NCBI GenBank assembly: GCA_003223325.1
Contig: QHYS01000147.1
Location: 1 to 32,589, forward strand
Length of the DNA: 32,589 nt
Direction of reading: 5' to 3'
DNA from: Acidobacteriota bacterium
Lineage (GTDB): Bacteria > Acidobacteriota > Terriglobia > Acidiferrales > UBA7541
The position numbers and the translations under genes are program-made. A model generated the notes under the pieces. That model was not told the origin of the DNA and ran no database searches. It saw only the letters and a list, made by a program, of their open reading frames with translations. This document shows, in pieces, positions 16,661 through 25,041 of the stretch. Position 1 is the first letter of the stretch. Each line of letters begins with the position of its first letter.

Positions 16661-18019
16661 ATGAGAGATGGAATTAGCAGGTTACGGTGGGTTAGGGCAG
16701 CGACGTTGATGCTCCTCGGACTCGTCGCCGCCTGGTCCTGGCTGTTTCTCGTCTCGAAATGGGGACCCGCAAAACGGATCGACATTCTGACCTTCAAAGC
16801 CGGTGTTACTTCCCGAGTGATGCGCACGCTTCTGAGATTCCCAGAATCATCCATACACGAACACGACGCTGCGGGCATGTCCGCCATCTATGCAACGCCT
16901 GAATACTACGCAATGACCGACTTCGAAGACATCCACATGGGCGAACTTCCTGAGGCGCCGCCAACGGCTGCGCTACGCTTAGATAATGGGGAGCAGCTCA
17001 CGGCCGTAGACACCACAGTCCTCAGAGACTCCTACCACCATCGCGTTAGCGTGATTCGATTTCCCAACACCAATGCTCAGGGCAATCCATTAATCAGCGA
17101 GAAGAGGTCCTATTTCGAATTGGTAGCCGAGGAGGCACAGAACCAAGACGGAGAAGCGGTACGTGGCGCCTCCATGATGCAGATGGTGCCCGCAATGGAG
17201 ATGTCCGGCGCACAAGTCATGCGCTGGGATTTGCCGCTCATCTACCCCAAAAATGCGAAGGGAGGCGATCTCTCGCTGTCGACGCTCCTGGCGCTGCTCG
17301 CTGGCCTCCTGGCCGTGCTTTCTCCATGCCTTCTCCAGCTTACGATTTACTATACGTTTGCTTTAGCGGGTATCGGCATGCAACCGACCGCAGCAGGAAT
17401 CGTTGAGGCTCGGTCGCAAGTCATTCGGACCGCTCTGCAATTTATCGCCGGCTTTACAATCGTCTTCACTGCTACGGGATCCCTCGCGGGACTTGCAGGC
17501 GAAAAACTTCACATTTCGGGATGGATGGACAATTGGAATCGGCCATTAGGAATTGCCTCCGGTCTGGGAATGCTGATCGTTGGAGTTTGGGTAGGCCTCA
17601 ATGCTGGAGCGCCGGGACTTTGTCGTCTGCCTGTTCCGGCCGTACTGCGTGCGCGGCGACCTTGGCTGGATAGGCTCAAGGTGATGTTCATAGGGTCAGC
17701 TTTTGCCGTTGGCTGCTCTACTTGTTTCGGGGGCGCGCTGTTTATCTCGTTGATGATTTACGTAGGCACTGTAGGCTCGCCCTTCCTCGGCGCGCTCGCA
17801 CTATTCCTCTTCTCCTTGGGAATTGCGATCCCGTATCTGCTAGCTGCTATCTTCCTTTCCCGAGCCCTACCACTCTTGAGGTCCCTGCACAGGGCGAGGG
17901 CGGCGGGCGTGGTGGGTTTGGTTTGCAGCTTCGTCCTCGTATTTTTCGGCGTGATTTTGATCACCGATAATTTCCACGTGCCGAGCAATCTCTTGTATCG
18001 TCTTTACTTGGGTCTGTGA
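16661..18019 (+). CDS. CcdA/DsbD-like membrane protein with a Met-rich periplasmic domain
   Basis: The 452-residue protein has one N-terminal transmembrane anchor (about 13-32), then a soluble, presumably periplasmic segment (35-200), then six or more helices. The helices carry the thiol-relay signatures of the CcdA/DsbD family: LLAVLSPCLLQLT (C223) and FAVGCSTCFGGAL (C352, C355). Family members move electrons across the membrane to periplasmic thiols for cytochrome c or copper-protein maturation. The soluble segment ends with a cluster of six Met residues (M172, M173, M175, M179, M181, M187) resembling copper-binding Met motifs. It sits directly after the cupredoxin gene, so maturation of that protein is a reasonable inference. 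The ribosome site is poor. Confidence 0.82.
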   Translation: MRDGISRLRWVRAATLMLLGLVAAWSWLFLVSKWGPAKRIDILTFKAGVTSRVMRTLLRFPESSIHEHDAAGMSAIYATPEYYAMTDFEDIHMGELPEAPPTAALRLDNGEQLTAVDTTVLRDSYHHRVSVIRFPNTNAQGNPLISEKRSYFELVAEEAQNQDGEAVRGASMMQMVPAMEMSGAQVMRWDLPLIYPKNAKGGDLSLSTLLALLAGLLAVLSPCLLQLTIYYTFALAGIGMQPTAAGIVEARSQVIRTALQFIAGFTIVFTATGSLAGLAGEKLHISGWMDNWNRPLGIASGLGMLIVGVWVGLNAGAPGLCRLPVPAVLRARRPWLDRLKVMFIGSAFAVGCSTCFGGALFISLMIYVGTVGSPFLGALALFLFSLGIAIPYLLAAIFLSRALPLLRSLHRARAAGVVGLVCSFVLVFFGVILITDNFHVPSNLLYRLYLGL

Positions 18020-18124
18020 AATAGGCTGGCTTGCCAAGATTGCTCCATTTCGAACAGCGAAGTACAGGCGCCTGCCGTCCAATTTGCACAATATTGGTGC
18101 AAACTCTATTTTTCCTCAGAGGTC

Positions 18125-18147
18125 GTTCAGCGTTTCAAACGCTGAAC
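18125..18147. promoter_or_regulatory. Perfect 11-1-11 palindrome, possible operator or hairpin
   Basis: GTTCAGCGTTT and AAACGCTGAAC are exact inverted repeats around a single central C. An odd-length palindrome of this quality suits a dimeric regulator site or, as RNA, a hairpin with a short loop. There is no T tract after it and no gene start close by, so neither reading is secured. Confidence 0.4.
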
Positions 18148-18190
18148 CAAATGAAATGGCGGTTAGAGTGGGTAGGGGCGGTGGGGGGCG

Positions 18191-18275
18191 AAAACAAGAG
18201 CGATCGGAATTTCAGGGACTTACGAGAAATGTGGCGGAGCGCTAAATCACTGAAAATTAGCATAAGGGAATGTGA
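18191..18275 (+). repeat. Direct repeat copy A
   Basis: The first 31 bases match copy B (21136 onwards) with one difference (AAAACAAGAGCGATC, G or A, then GAATTTCAGGGACTTAC). After a diverged middle of about 30 bases the similarity returns in AGCATAAGGGAATGT. Both copies have the same orientation. Differences fall in all codon positions, so I read it as non-coding or decayed rather than a small gene. Weak similarity may extend to a GGCCCAAAT segment about 120-180 bases further on. Confidence 0.7.
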
Positions 18276-18720
18276 AGAAATTCTTATCGCTGCCTTAAAG
18301 CTCCCTCAATTTTCCCGCTGTCCTGGATTTTCACCCACTGCTTCAAGCAACCAGTCGGCTTCGGGCCCAAATTCTGCGGCACGGATGGCAAGCCGACTGT
18401 GTGGACCAGAACTGACCATGCCGTGCGCGGTTGGCCCACGCGGTAGTAGCCAATTTCATGCCATAGAAGTTCGAACGGCCAAAGGAAGCAGGCACCGGCG
18501 CGCCAACGAGGATGCAGTAAGCGGTGGCAAATGTAAGGCGAGAGCACAGTGTTCCCTTCCATGTTTTTTGATGCGCAAAAAGCGCTTCCCTCTGGCTATC
18601 CGCGCTCACGTTTCGTTTTTTTCGTTCGTGTCCATCCCTTCGGATCGGAATGCGGCGAACAGCGGAGAGACTGCTTCAATCTTCACTGGTGACTCGCGTC
18701 AGTTGGATTGCGCGATGTAC

Positions 18721-19302
18721 CTAAGTGGAGGGCCAGGCGTGGCAGGTGGAGCAGACGGTGGGGGCGTTATGGGCCTGATGGCAACTGATGCAGCTACCCA
18801 TCGCGGTCACGCTGGTGTTTTGGGCCATGACCTCGAGCTGGGCGACGTCACCGTGACACATCGTGCACCGCATGCCGGCTTGCAAATGTGCGCGGTGCGT
18901 CCATGTGACGCCGGGAGTCACTTGGTAGACACGCACCCAGGGAATCGCCTGATTGGATTTTTCGAAGTCGGCGAGCTTCATAATCGCAGGCCGGTCTTTC
19001 GCAACGCTCGTGTGGCACATCATGCAGGTGCTCGTGGCAGGAAAAGTCATCTCGCTACCGGGATCGGGATTGGTATGGCAGGTTTGGCATCTCAGGCCCT
19101 GAGCGATGTGTAATTTATGGCTGAATGGGATCGGCTGCTCGGGCGCAGGATGAGGCGCGATGTTGTCCCGAATTTCTTGCCCGGCAGGCTGCGCGCGTTG
19201 CTGGGCTTGTTGGGCGCGCGCTGCGAAGCCAGCGAGGAGCAAGACCGCAACAGCGACGAACAAAGCCGCAGTTCTGCCCGTGCTATGCATCTTTTCTGTC
19301 AC
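18721..19302 (-). CDS. Exported pentahaem cytochrome c (class III/c7-like)
   Basis: The 193-residue product has a signal peptide (about residues 8-30, ending AARAQ) and five CxxCH haem sites: C72-H76, C93-H97, C146-H150, C171-H175 and C184-H188. His residues that can serve as second ligands occur in FSHKLH and WTHRAH, which fits bis-His haems of the cytochrome c3/c7 type. It would carry electrons in the periplasm. Two starts are possible, GTG at 19302 and ATG at 19290; both overlap the end of the upstream flavoprotein gene (stop at 19283), indicating translational coupling. Its partner is therefore probably that flavoprotein. Confidence 0.9.
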   Translation of the reverse strand: MTEKMHSTGRTAALFVAVAVLLLAGFAARAQQAQQRAQPAGQEIRDNIAPHPAPEQPIPFSHKLHIAQGLRCQTCHTNPDPGSEMTFPATSTCMMCHTSVAKDRPAIMKLADFEKSNQAIPWVRVYQVTPGVTWTHRAHLQAGMRCTMCHGDVAQLEVMAQNTSVTAMGSCISCHQAHNAPTVCSTCHAWPST

Positions 19303-20899
19303 CTTTGTTCACTTCCTCAAGACTCGTGCCCAAATCGCTTAACAGAGCGGCGGCGGCGTTGCGGCCGGGGAGAGCGGTGATCGAGCCGCCGGGAGCGGTG
19401 CAGGCGCCGGTTTGGTACAAGCCGGATATGGGCAATTTGTAAGGCACGAATTGAGGCAGGCGCCGGTCGCCATGGTGAGCGCTGCCGCGCCACATGGCAG
19501 GATTCATGCGTTCGATGTCCAGTGGGCTTTCGAGGAATTTGCCAAGAATTTTGTCCGGAGTGAGATTGGGCGCGACGCGAGTGAGCCGTTTGAAGACCGT
19601 CGCGGCAACTTCTTCCTTGATGACGTCCCAATGCTTGGGACCCTCCTTGAGCGCATAAGGCATTGTCCCTTCGATTTTCACCGTATGGTATCCAGCCGGA
19701 GCGCGCGTCGGATCGGCAACTGAAGGGCTCACGATTTGCAGCGGCATATCCTCCAAGAACGGCACGCCGCGCGCGTTGTAATCATTGAGAACGAGAACAC
19801 TTTCCGGATGTTCCATGATGGCGGCTTCAGTAGTGGAGATGGTTTGACCGCCGCCGAGAGGATATTTGGGCGTTTCCGAGCTGGCGTAGTGAAACGAAAA
19901 CATAGCGTGCTCGGGCTGGAAAATCGCGATGTCGCGGTTGAACTCATCGCCCCACAGCTGGCGCGGCGCCATATTGATCAGGTGCTTTACGTGGATTGTG
20001 GAGACTACCGCTTTGATCGCGCGATATTGGCTGCCGTCCACGCATTCCACACCGGCGCATTTGCCACTCTCAATGATCAGGTTGGCGACAGGCTTATTCG
20101 TCAAAACCACGCCATGGTGCGCTTCGATAAACCGCCCCAACGCCACGCTGAGCATGCCGGACCCGCCCTTGGCCATGGGGCGGCCATTCAGCTCAACCAT
20201 CATCGAAAAAGCCTGAGCTCCGGTGCCGATGTCGCCGCCTGGGACTCCACCAAAATGCCCGGTTGAGAGATTCGCGGCCTGCATGTGTTCGCTTTCGTAG
20301 ATTGCCTTGACCGCCTCGTAACCAGACATGGCGGAAAGGCGCTGGATGAATCCGGCTGGAGCACCGCCTCTGCGCGCGCTCTCGCCTCCGGCATTGCGTT
20401 CGCTATTGCGAAATTCTGGCACCAAACGCCGAAACGTCTCGGCATCCTTCTTTGAAATTTTGGCGACTGATTCGCAGGTGCGGTCTACATCCCGCCAGAC
20501 GGTGAGGGATGCACCGTCCAAAAAGGGAATGTGCATGACTGGGTCGGGTTCGAGATACTCGAGGCCGTACTCCTGAAGACTGAGTTCGCGATAAACGGGG
20601 CTATTTCGAATATTGCCGTGCACGCTCGAACAAAGATCCTCTTTGAAACCAGGCAGGCAAACTTCCTGAGTCTTGCAGCCGCCGCCGATGGTCGGCCTAC
20701 CTTCCAGCACGAGCACTCTATTGCCAGCCTTTGCCAAATACGCGGCGCAGACCAGGCTATTGTGTCCGGCACCGGCGACGACGATATCGAAGCGGTCGCC
20801 TGGCGTGGCGGTTCGCTGACCCAACCCCGGAAAAGAAGACAAAGCGAGCGGGGTGAGTGTCGCGCCTTTTACAAATATCCGCCGGCTCATCGGGCTCAT
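19283..20899 (-). CDS. Tat-exported phytoene-dehydrogenase-like FAD oxidoreductase
   Basis: The 538-residue flavoprotein has a Tat-like leader (MSRRIFVKGATL plus a short hydrophobic run). A Rossmann FAD motif follows (VVAGAGHNSLVCAAYLAKAG, then the Glu in VLVLEGRPTIGGG), and it ends with the GLYQTGACTAPGGSI and GRNAAAALL C-terminal FAD segment of phytoene-desaturase/CrtI-like enzymes. Such enzymes dehydrogenate or isomerise hydrophobic substrates. Carotenoid genes are absent here, so the substrate is unknown. The start at 20899 has AAGGAGC at good spacing. The pentahaem cytochrome gene overlaps its 3' end, which suggests that electrons leave the FAD through haem in the periplasm. Confidence 0.88.
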   Translation of the reverse strand: MSPMSRRIFVKGATLTPLALSSFPGLGQRTATPGDRFDIVVAGAGHNSLVCAAYLAKAGNRVLVLEGRPTIGGGCKTQEVCLPGFKEDLCSSVHGNIRNSPVYRELSLQEYGLEYLEPDPVMHIPFLDGASLTVWRDVDRTCESVAKISKKDAETFRRLVPEFRNSERNAGGESARRGGAPAGFIQRLSAMSGYEAVKAIYESEHMQAANLSTGHFGGVPGGDIGTGAQAFSMMVELNGRPMAKGGSGMLSVALGRFIEAHHGVVLTNKPVANLIIESGKCAGVECVDGSQYRAIKAVVSTIHVKHLINMAPRQLWGDEFNRDIAIFQPEHAMFSFHYASSETPKYPLGGGQTISTTEAAIMEHPESVLVLNDYNARGVPFLEDMPLQIVSPSVADPTRAPAGYHTVKIEGTMPYALKEGPKHWDVIKEEVAATVFKRLTRVAPNLTPDKILGKFLESPLDIERMNPAMWRGSAHHGDRRLPQFVPYKLPISGLYQTGACTAPGGSITALPGRNAAAALLSDLGTSLEEVNKGDRKDA

Positions 20900-21343
20900 G
20901 GGGTGCTCCTTTACGACGGTACTCCCGCGTTTTCTGGTGGCTCCTGATGAGCCTACAGCGCGTCGGCAATCGAAAATCTCGTTGCAGACGTCATTTAAAG
21001 TTCATAGCAAATATACATTAAAAGCACACATCGGGTTTTGCTCTCATTGCAGTTTTGCTGACGCCCGTTGCAATTTGACTGACGACCACGTCTATGAACC
21101 TACTCATTTCGTTCGCTTGAACAATCGTAGAGTTCAAAACAAGAGCGATCAGAATTTCAGGGACTTACCGGAAATGCTTAGTGCTCCGTCGCATTTGAAA
21201 ACGAGCATAAGGGAATGTCGGTTTTTCCCACCTTCGGCCCTTACACGGTCGGTTTGAGGCCCAAATGTTTGCGCGTGCGGATAACAGCAGGACTTGGCGA
21301 AAGCTGGAGCCAGAACAAACATTCTCCGCTCATGGTCCCTGTA
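20900..21343. other. Intergenic region with repeat copy B
   Basis: These 444 bases hold the promoter region of the leftward flavoprotein operon and the 3' side of the leftward luciferase-like gene. The part at about 20990-21130 is distinctly AT-richer than its surroundings. Repeat copy B lies at 21136-21221. I found no supported gene. Confidence 0.5.
21136..21221 (+). repeat. Direct repeat copy B
   Basis: Second copy of the repeat at 18191, same orientation, 2945 bp away. The two copies bracket the flavoprotein and pentahaem cytochrome genes. Shared blocks are the first roughly 31 bases and AGCATAAGGGAATGT at the end. Confidence 0.7.
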
Positions 21344-22396
21344 TCAGGCCCCCGCGGGGATAGCAGTGAGCTCCTGATGGATGATGGGCGCGACGCGGGT
21401 GCCCAGGATTTCGATGGATCGTAACATCTTGTCGTGCGGGAGCGTCGAGACGCCCATCTGGAACGTTAGGCGAGAGATGCCGCCGAGGACTTCATTTACG
21501 TACATAATTTTCTCCGCGACCGTTTCGGCATCGCCGATCAACAGCGCACCCGTGGCTCGGCGCTCAGCGTCAAAGTGTGCCCGAGTGGTCGGAGCCCAGC
21601 CGCGTTCCTTTCCGATTTCGGTGAACGTGTGCGCATACCCTGGATAAAAGTCATCCGCAGCCTGCGTCGTACTGTCTCCCAAGAATCCGATGGAGTGGAG
21701 ACCCACAATGAGCTTCTCAGCAGGGTGACCGGCGCGGCGGCCGGCCTCGCGGTAGAGGTCGATCAATGGACGGAATCGTCTGGGTTCGCCACCGATGATC
21801 GCGACCATCAGGGGAAGTCCGAGCACACCGGCGCGTGCGAAGGAGGCCGGAGTCCCGCCGACACCGATCCAAATGGGCAGCGGGTTTTGCAGTGGACGAG
21901 GGTAGACCGCTTGCCCGGTCAGTGGCGCGCGATGCTTGCCAGACCAGTGAACGTCGGCGTTCTCGCGAATCTTGAGGAGCAGATCCAGCTTTTCTGAGAA
22001 AAGCGAATCGTAGTCTTCCAGACGCAAACCGAAGAGCGGATAGGCCTCCACGAAAGAGCCCCGACCGGCGACAATCTCCGCACGACCACGCGAGATCAGG
22101 TCCAGCGTGGCAAATTCCTGGAAGACGCGAACCGGGTCCGCGGCGCTGAGAACGGTAACGGCGCTTGTAAGGCGAATGTCTTTCGTGCGCGTGGCGGCGG
22201 CAGCCAAAATCACGGCCGGGGCAGAATCCAGGAACTCGGCCCGGTGATGTTCTCCGATGCCAAAAACGTCGAGACCGACCCGGTCGGCGAGCTCAATTTC
22301 TTCTAAGAGATTGTGCATGCGCTCGACGGACTTGAGCGCCAGACCCGTGGCCGGGTCGGGTATGGCCGCCGCAAAGCTGTCAACACCAATTTGCAT
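21344..22396 (-). CDS. Luciferase-like (LLM class) flavin-dependent oxidoreductase
   Basis: The roughly 350-residue protein is a bacterial-luciferase-fold monooxygenase. Visible features are MQIGVDSFAA at the N-terminus, DVFGIGEHHRAEF, the RLTSAVTVLSAADPVRVFQEFATLDLIS region, GRAEIVAGRGSF, and PIWIGVGGTPASFARAG in the central barrel. These enzymes use reduced flavin and oxygen to oxidise diverse substrates. I chose the ATG at 22396 because GGGAG lies about 9 nt upstream; an ATG at 22414 is also in frame. It lies 165 bp downstream of cydB on the same strand, so it could be a late gene of that run or independent. Confidence 0.88.
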   Translation of the reverse strand: MQIGVDSFAAAIPDPATGLALKSVERMHNLLEEIELADRVGLDVFGIGEHHRAEFLDSAPAVILAAAATRTKDIRLTSAVTVLSAADPVRVFQEFATLDLISRGRAEIVAGRGSFVEAYPLFGLRLEDYDSLFSEKLDLLLKIRENADVHWSGKHRAPLTGQAVYPRPLQNPLPIWIGVGGTPASFARAGVLGLPLMVAIIGGEPRRFRPLIDLYREAGRRAGHPAEKLIVGLHSIGFLGDSTTQAADDFYPGYAHTFTEIGKERGWAPTTRAHFDAERRATGALLIGDAETVAEKIMYVNEVLGGISRLTFQMGVSTLPHDKMLRSIEILGTRVAPIIHQELTAIPAGA

Positions 22397-22561
22397 CTTT
22401 GCAACTCCCGACATAAGGAATTGGATGATCAGCTTGTGTTTTGGTTGCAGCCGATCGCAGAGATAAGTTTTGAGCTCTTGTTTGACGATTCAAAATAGAT
22501 TCCGAAATCCTGCGTGGTCCTCAGTTTAGTTAGCCGCCGGGCAGGACATTGGTGATAGACT

Positions 22562-23608
22562 TCAGTAGCCTTGCTCTTCCGCCGCAGAACTCACCTTCCC
22601 GGCAAAGCGCCGATAGCTGAACACGGAATAGCCGGTCGCCAGGAACATTCCGATCGCCCACCAGATCAAGCCAATGCGCAGGCCGTACTCTGGAGCTTTC
22701 GCGTTTTCAACCGTCAGGGCATAAGCACTGTTGGTGCTCGCCGGAAGCACGTAGGGGTGCAGGCCGAAGGCTACGCTCGCGAGCATGCCGGCGAGATACG
22801 CGCAGGAACTGCCGAACGCGCGCGCGTCCTTCTTGCGAATCAGGGACCATGCCACGCCCAGCAGTCCCGCCAGAGCAATGACGGGAAAGAGGAAACCCCA
22901 CTGACGCGTCGAAAAATTACCCGGAACAATCCGCTGGATGCGGAACGTTACCGCGGTGACGACGACGGTCAAAATTGCGATGCCGAACCAGGCGAAGCGC
23001 GCAAGCCGCCGCGCGCGCTCGTACACAGCATTTTCCGTTTTCAAGGCGACCCAAAGTGCACCGTGTAGCAGCAGCGCACAAAGCGCCGCAACACCAACAA
23101 GGAGGGTGTACCAGTCGAGGATACCGGTCTCTCGACCGATGCGGAAATCTGTCCACAGCGGCTCGAAGAAGCGCCCTTGCGAATCGAGCGGAACGCCCCG
23201 GACCACGTTGCCGAGAGCGGCGCCGAAGAAAACGGCGAGCAGCAAGCTCGCCAGAGAAAATACGGCATCCCAGAAGCCCGTCCAGATAGGGCCTTCCACG
23301 TGGGTGCGGAACTCCACCGAAATGCCTCGCAGCACGAATAGCCAGAGCACCATCATCAGCGGGAGGTAGAAGCCGCTGAAGCTCGAGGCATAAACCAAGG
23401 GAAAAGTGAAGTAGAGCGTCCCGCCTGCGGCGATGAGCCAGACTTCGTTTCCATCCCAAACCGGGCCGATCGAACGGATCACCTGGCGCCGCTCAGTGTC
23501 GGTCTTTGCAACGAACAAATGAACGGCGCCGGCGCCGAGGTCGAATCCATCGAGCACGACGTACACCATCAACATCAAGGCGACAAGGCAGAACCAGATG
23601 TTCCCCAT
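22562..23608 (-). CDS. cydB: Cytochrome bd-type quinol oxidase subunit II
   Basis: The 348-residue polytopic membrane protein opens with IWFCLVALMLMVYVVLDGFDLGAGAV and GPVWDGNEVWLIAAGG, the hallmark segments of CydB. With CydA it forms the quinol oxidase that reduces oxygen to water with high affinity and does not pump protons. It starts 12 bp after the cydA stop, and its ribosome site AGGAG overlaps the end of cydA, so the two are one transcript. I found no cydX-like small gene directly downstream. Confidence 0.95.
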   Translation of the reverse strand: MGNIWFCLVALMLMVYVVLDGFDLGAGAVHLFVAKTDTERRQVIRSIGPVWDGNEVWLIAAGGTLYFTFPLVYASSFSGFYLPLMMVLWLFVLRGISVEFRTHVEGPIWTGFWDAVFSLASLLLAVFFGAALGNVVRGVPLDSQGRFFEPLWTDFRIGRETGILDWYTLLVGVAALCALLLHGALWVALKTENAVYERARRLARFAWFGIAILTVVVTAVTFRIQRIVPGNFSTRQWGFLFPVIALAGLLGVAWSLIRKKDARAFGSSCAYLAGMLASVAFGLHPYVLPASTNSAYALTVENAKAPEYGLRIGLIWWAIGMFLATGYSVFSYRRFAGKVSSAAEEQGY

Positions 23609-23620
23609 TCTACTTGCTCC

Positions 23621-24955
23621 TCAGGCGCTCTTGGCTTCCAGCGCAGGCCCGCGCTCGATTTCTCGAAACACCAGGAAGAGGAAGAGAATCGCCAGCACGG
23701 TGTACAGCCCCATGAATCCGATCAAAGTGAACCAGGCATTGCCCGCGGAAACTTGCGGCGACACGCCCGCCCGCGTGCGCATCAGGCCAAAGATCAGCCA
23801 GGGCTGCCGACCGACCTCCGCCGTGATCCATCCCGCGGTGTTGGCGATGAATGGAAATGGAAGTGAGAGCAGCAAAGCCCAGAGCATGCCGCGCGATTCG
23901 TAAAGCGTCTTTCGCCAGAGCTTCCACGCCGAGAGCAGCAAGACAGCGATGAACATTGTCCCCAGGCCGACCATCACGTGGTAGCTGTAGTAGAGAAGCG
24001 TGATGTTATCGGGCAAATCCTGCGGCGGGAATTTGTCCATCCCGTCCACCTTCGCAGACCAAACGCGATAAGTTAGGAAGCTCAGCGCTTTCGGGACAAT
24101 CAGGGGATTGTCGAGCCGCCGGTTGACCATATCGGGCTGGCCGAGAATTGCGAGCGGCGCTCCTTCCTGCGTTTCGAAGAGACCTTCCATCGCTGCCAGG
24201 GTGGTCGGCTGGTAGCGGGCAAGCATTGTGCCCTGGCCATCTCCGGTGGGAAAAAGCTGCAGGAAGGCAGCGATGACTCCGACGATCACCGCCAGGCGAA
24301 TGAACAATTGCCCGCAGTCCTCATGCGTGCGCGACAGGAGATAGAAAGCACCCACCGAGGCCATCGTAAAGCTCCCCGTAATTACGGCGCCGAGCATGGT
24401 GTGTGAGTACTGCCAGAGCGCCCACCGATTCAGCACAAGCGCCCAGAAACTGGTGAGCTGGAATTGGCCGTTTGGACTGAGTGCATAGCCCACCGGGTGC
24501 TGCATCCATGCATCTGTGGCCACAATCAAGTAGCCGGAAAGCCAAGACCCCAGGAACATCATCAGGGATGAGACCCAGTGGCCTTTTGGTCCGAGCCGCT
24601 TTTCGCCGAGAAGAAACAGGCCGAAGAATGTGGATTCGAGGAAGAATGAAAACACACCTTCCATAGCTAGCGTCTGGCCAATCACTCCCCCCGCCGCCTT
24701 GGAGAACTCTGACCAGTTCGTGCCGAACTGGAATTCCATCGGGATGCCGGTGACGACGCCGAGCGCAAAGCTGATCCCAAAAATCTTCGCCCAGAAGCGC
24801 GCAGCCCGATTGTAGTGTTCATCGCCTCTGCGTAAGGCAATCGTCTTCAGGAGAAAAATCAACAGCGCCAGACCCATAGTGAGCTGCGGGAAAATGTAAT
24901 GAAACGTAACCGTGAAGGCGAAATGCAGGCGGTGGACCGTCAGGGCGTCTTCCAA
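23621..24955 (-). CDS. cydA: Cytochrome bd-type quinol oxidase subunit I
   Basis: The 444-residue membrane protein carries the haem b595/d ligand region LHFAFTVTFHYIFPQLTMG, EGVFSFFLESTFFGLF, the quinol-site GRQPW and the short loop before NITLLYYSYH. Its length indicates a short Q-loop, as in cyanide-insensitive (CioA-like) oxidases rather than long-loop E. coli CydA. The open frame continues 47 codons upstream, but that part does not look like CydA. The TTG at 24955, read as LEDALTVHRLHF, has an AAAGGAG site 5 nt away and places the conserved His correctly. It follows fdhE by 86 bp, which ties it to the formate dehydrogenase genes. Confidence 0.93.
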   Translation of the reverse strand: MEDALTVHRLHFAFTVTFHYIFPQLTMGLALLIFLLKTIALRRGDEHYNRAARFWAKIFGISFALGVVTGIPMEFQFGTNWSEFSKAAGGVIGQTLAMEGVFSFFLESTFFGLFLLGEKRLGPKGHWVSSLMMFLGSWLSGYLIVATDAWMQHPVGYALSPNGQFQLTSFWALVLNRWALWQYSHTMLGAVITGSFTMASVGAFYLLSRTHEDCGQLFIRLAVIVGVIAAFLQLFPTGDGQGTMLARYQPTTLAAMEGLFETQEGAPLAILGQPDMVNRRLDNPLIVPKALSFLTYRVWSAKVDGMDKFPPQDLPDNITLLYYSYHVMVGLGTMFIAVLLLSAWKLWRKTLYESRGMLWALLLSLPFPFIANTAGWITAEVGRQPWLIFGLMRTRAGVSPQVSAGNAWFTLIGFMGLYTVLAILFLFLVFREIERGPALEAKSA

Positions 24956-25041
24956 AGGAACTCCTTTCCAAGGGCTGCCCGGTGGCCCTAACCAACGACT
25001 CGCAAACTCCTGCGTGCGGCTCTTCCTTGAATGGATCGATA

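Larger units (their letters stand above)
18020..18720. other. 700-bp intergenic region with a palindrome and a repeat copy
   Basis: No supported gene lies here. A long rightward frame across 18031-19113 is mostly the antisense of the pentahaem cytochrome gene. The visible features are the perfect 23-bp palindrome at 18125-18147 and repeat copy A at 18191-18275. Leftward frames between 18284 and 18609 match no family I know and may be decayed sequence. Confidence 0.6.

Noticed and set aside
18191-18275. The repeat encodes a conserved small peptide (NKSD-x-NFRDL...SIREC in both copies)
   Set aside because: Differences between copies include many replacement changes, and neither copy has a start with a ribosome site.
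18031-19113. A 360-codon rightward open frame
   Set aside because: Its second half is antisense to the pentahaem cytochrome gene and its first half spans the palindrome and repeat. There is no ribosome site or family match.
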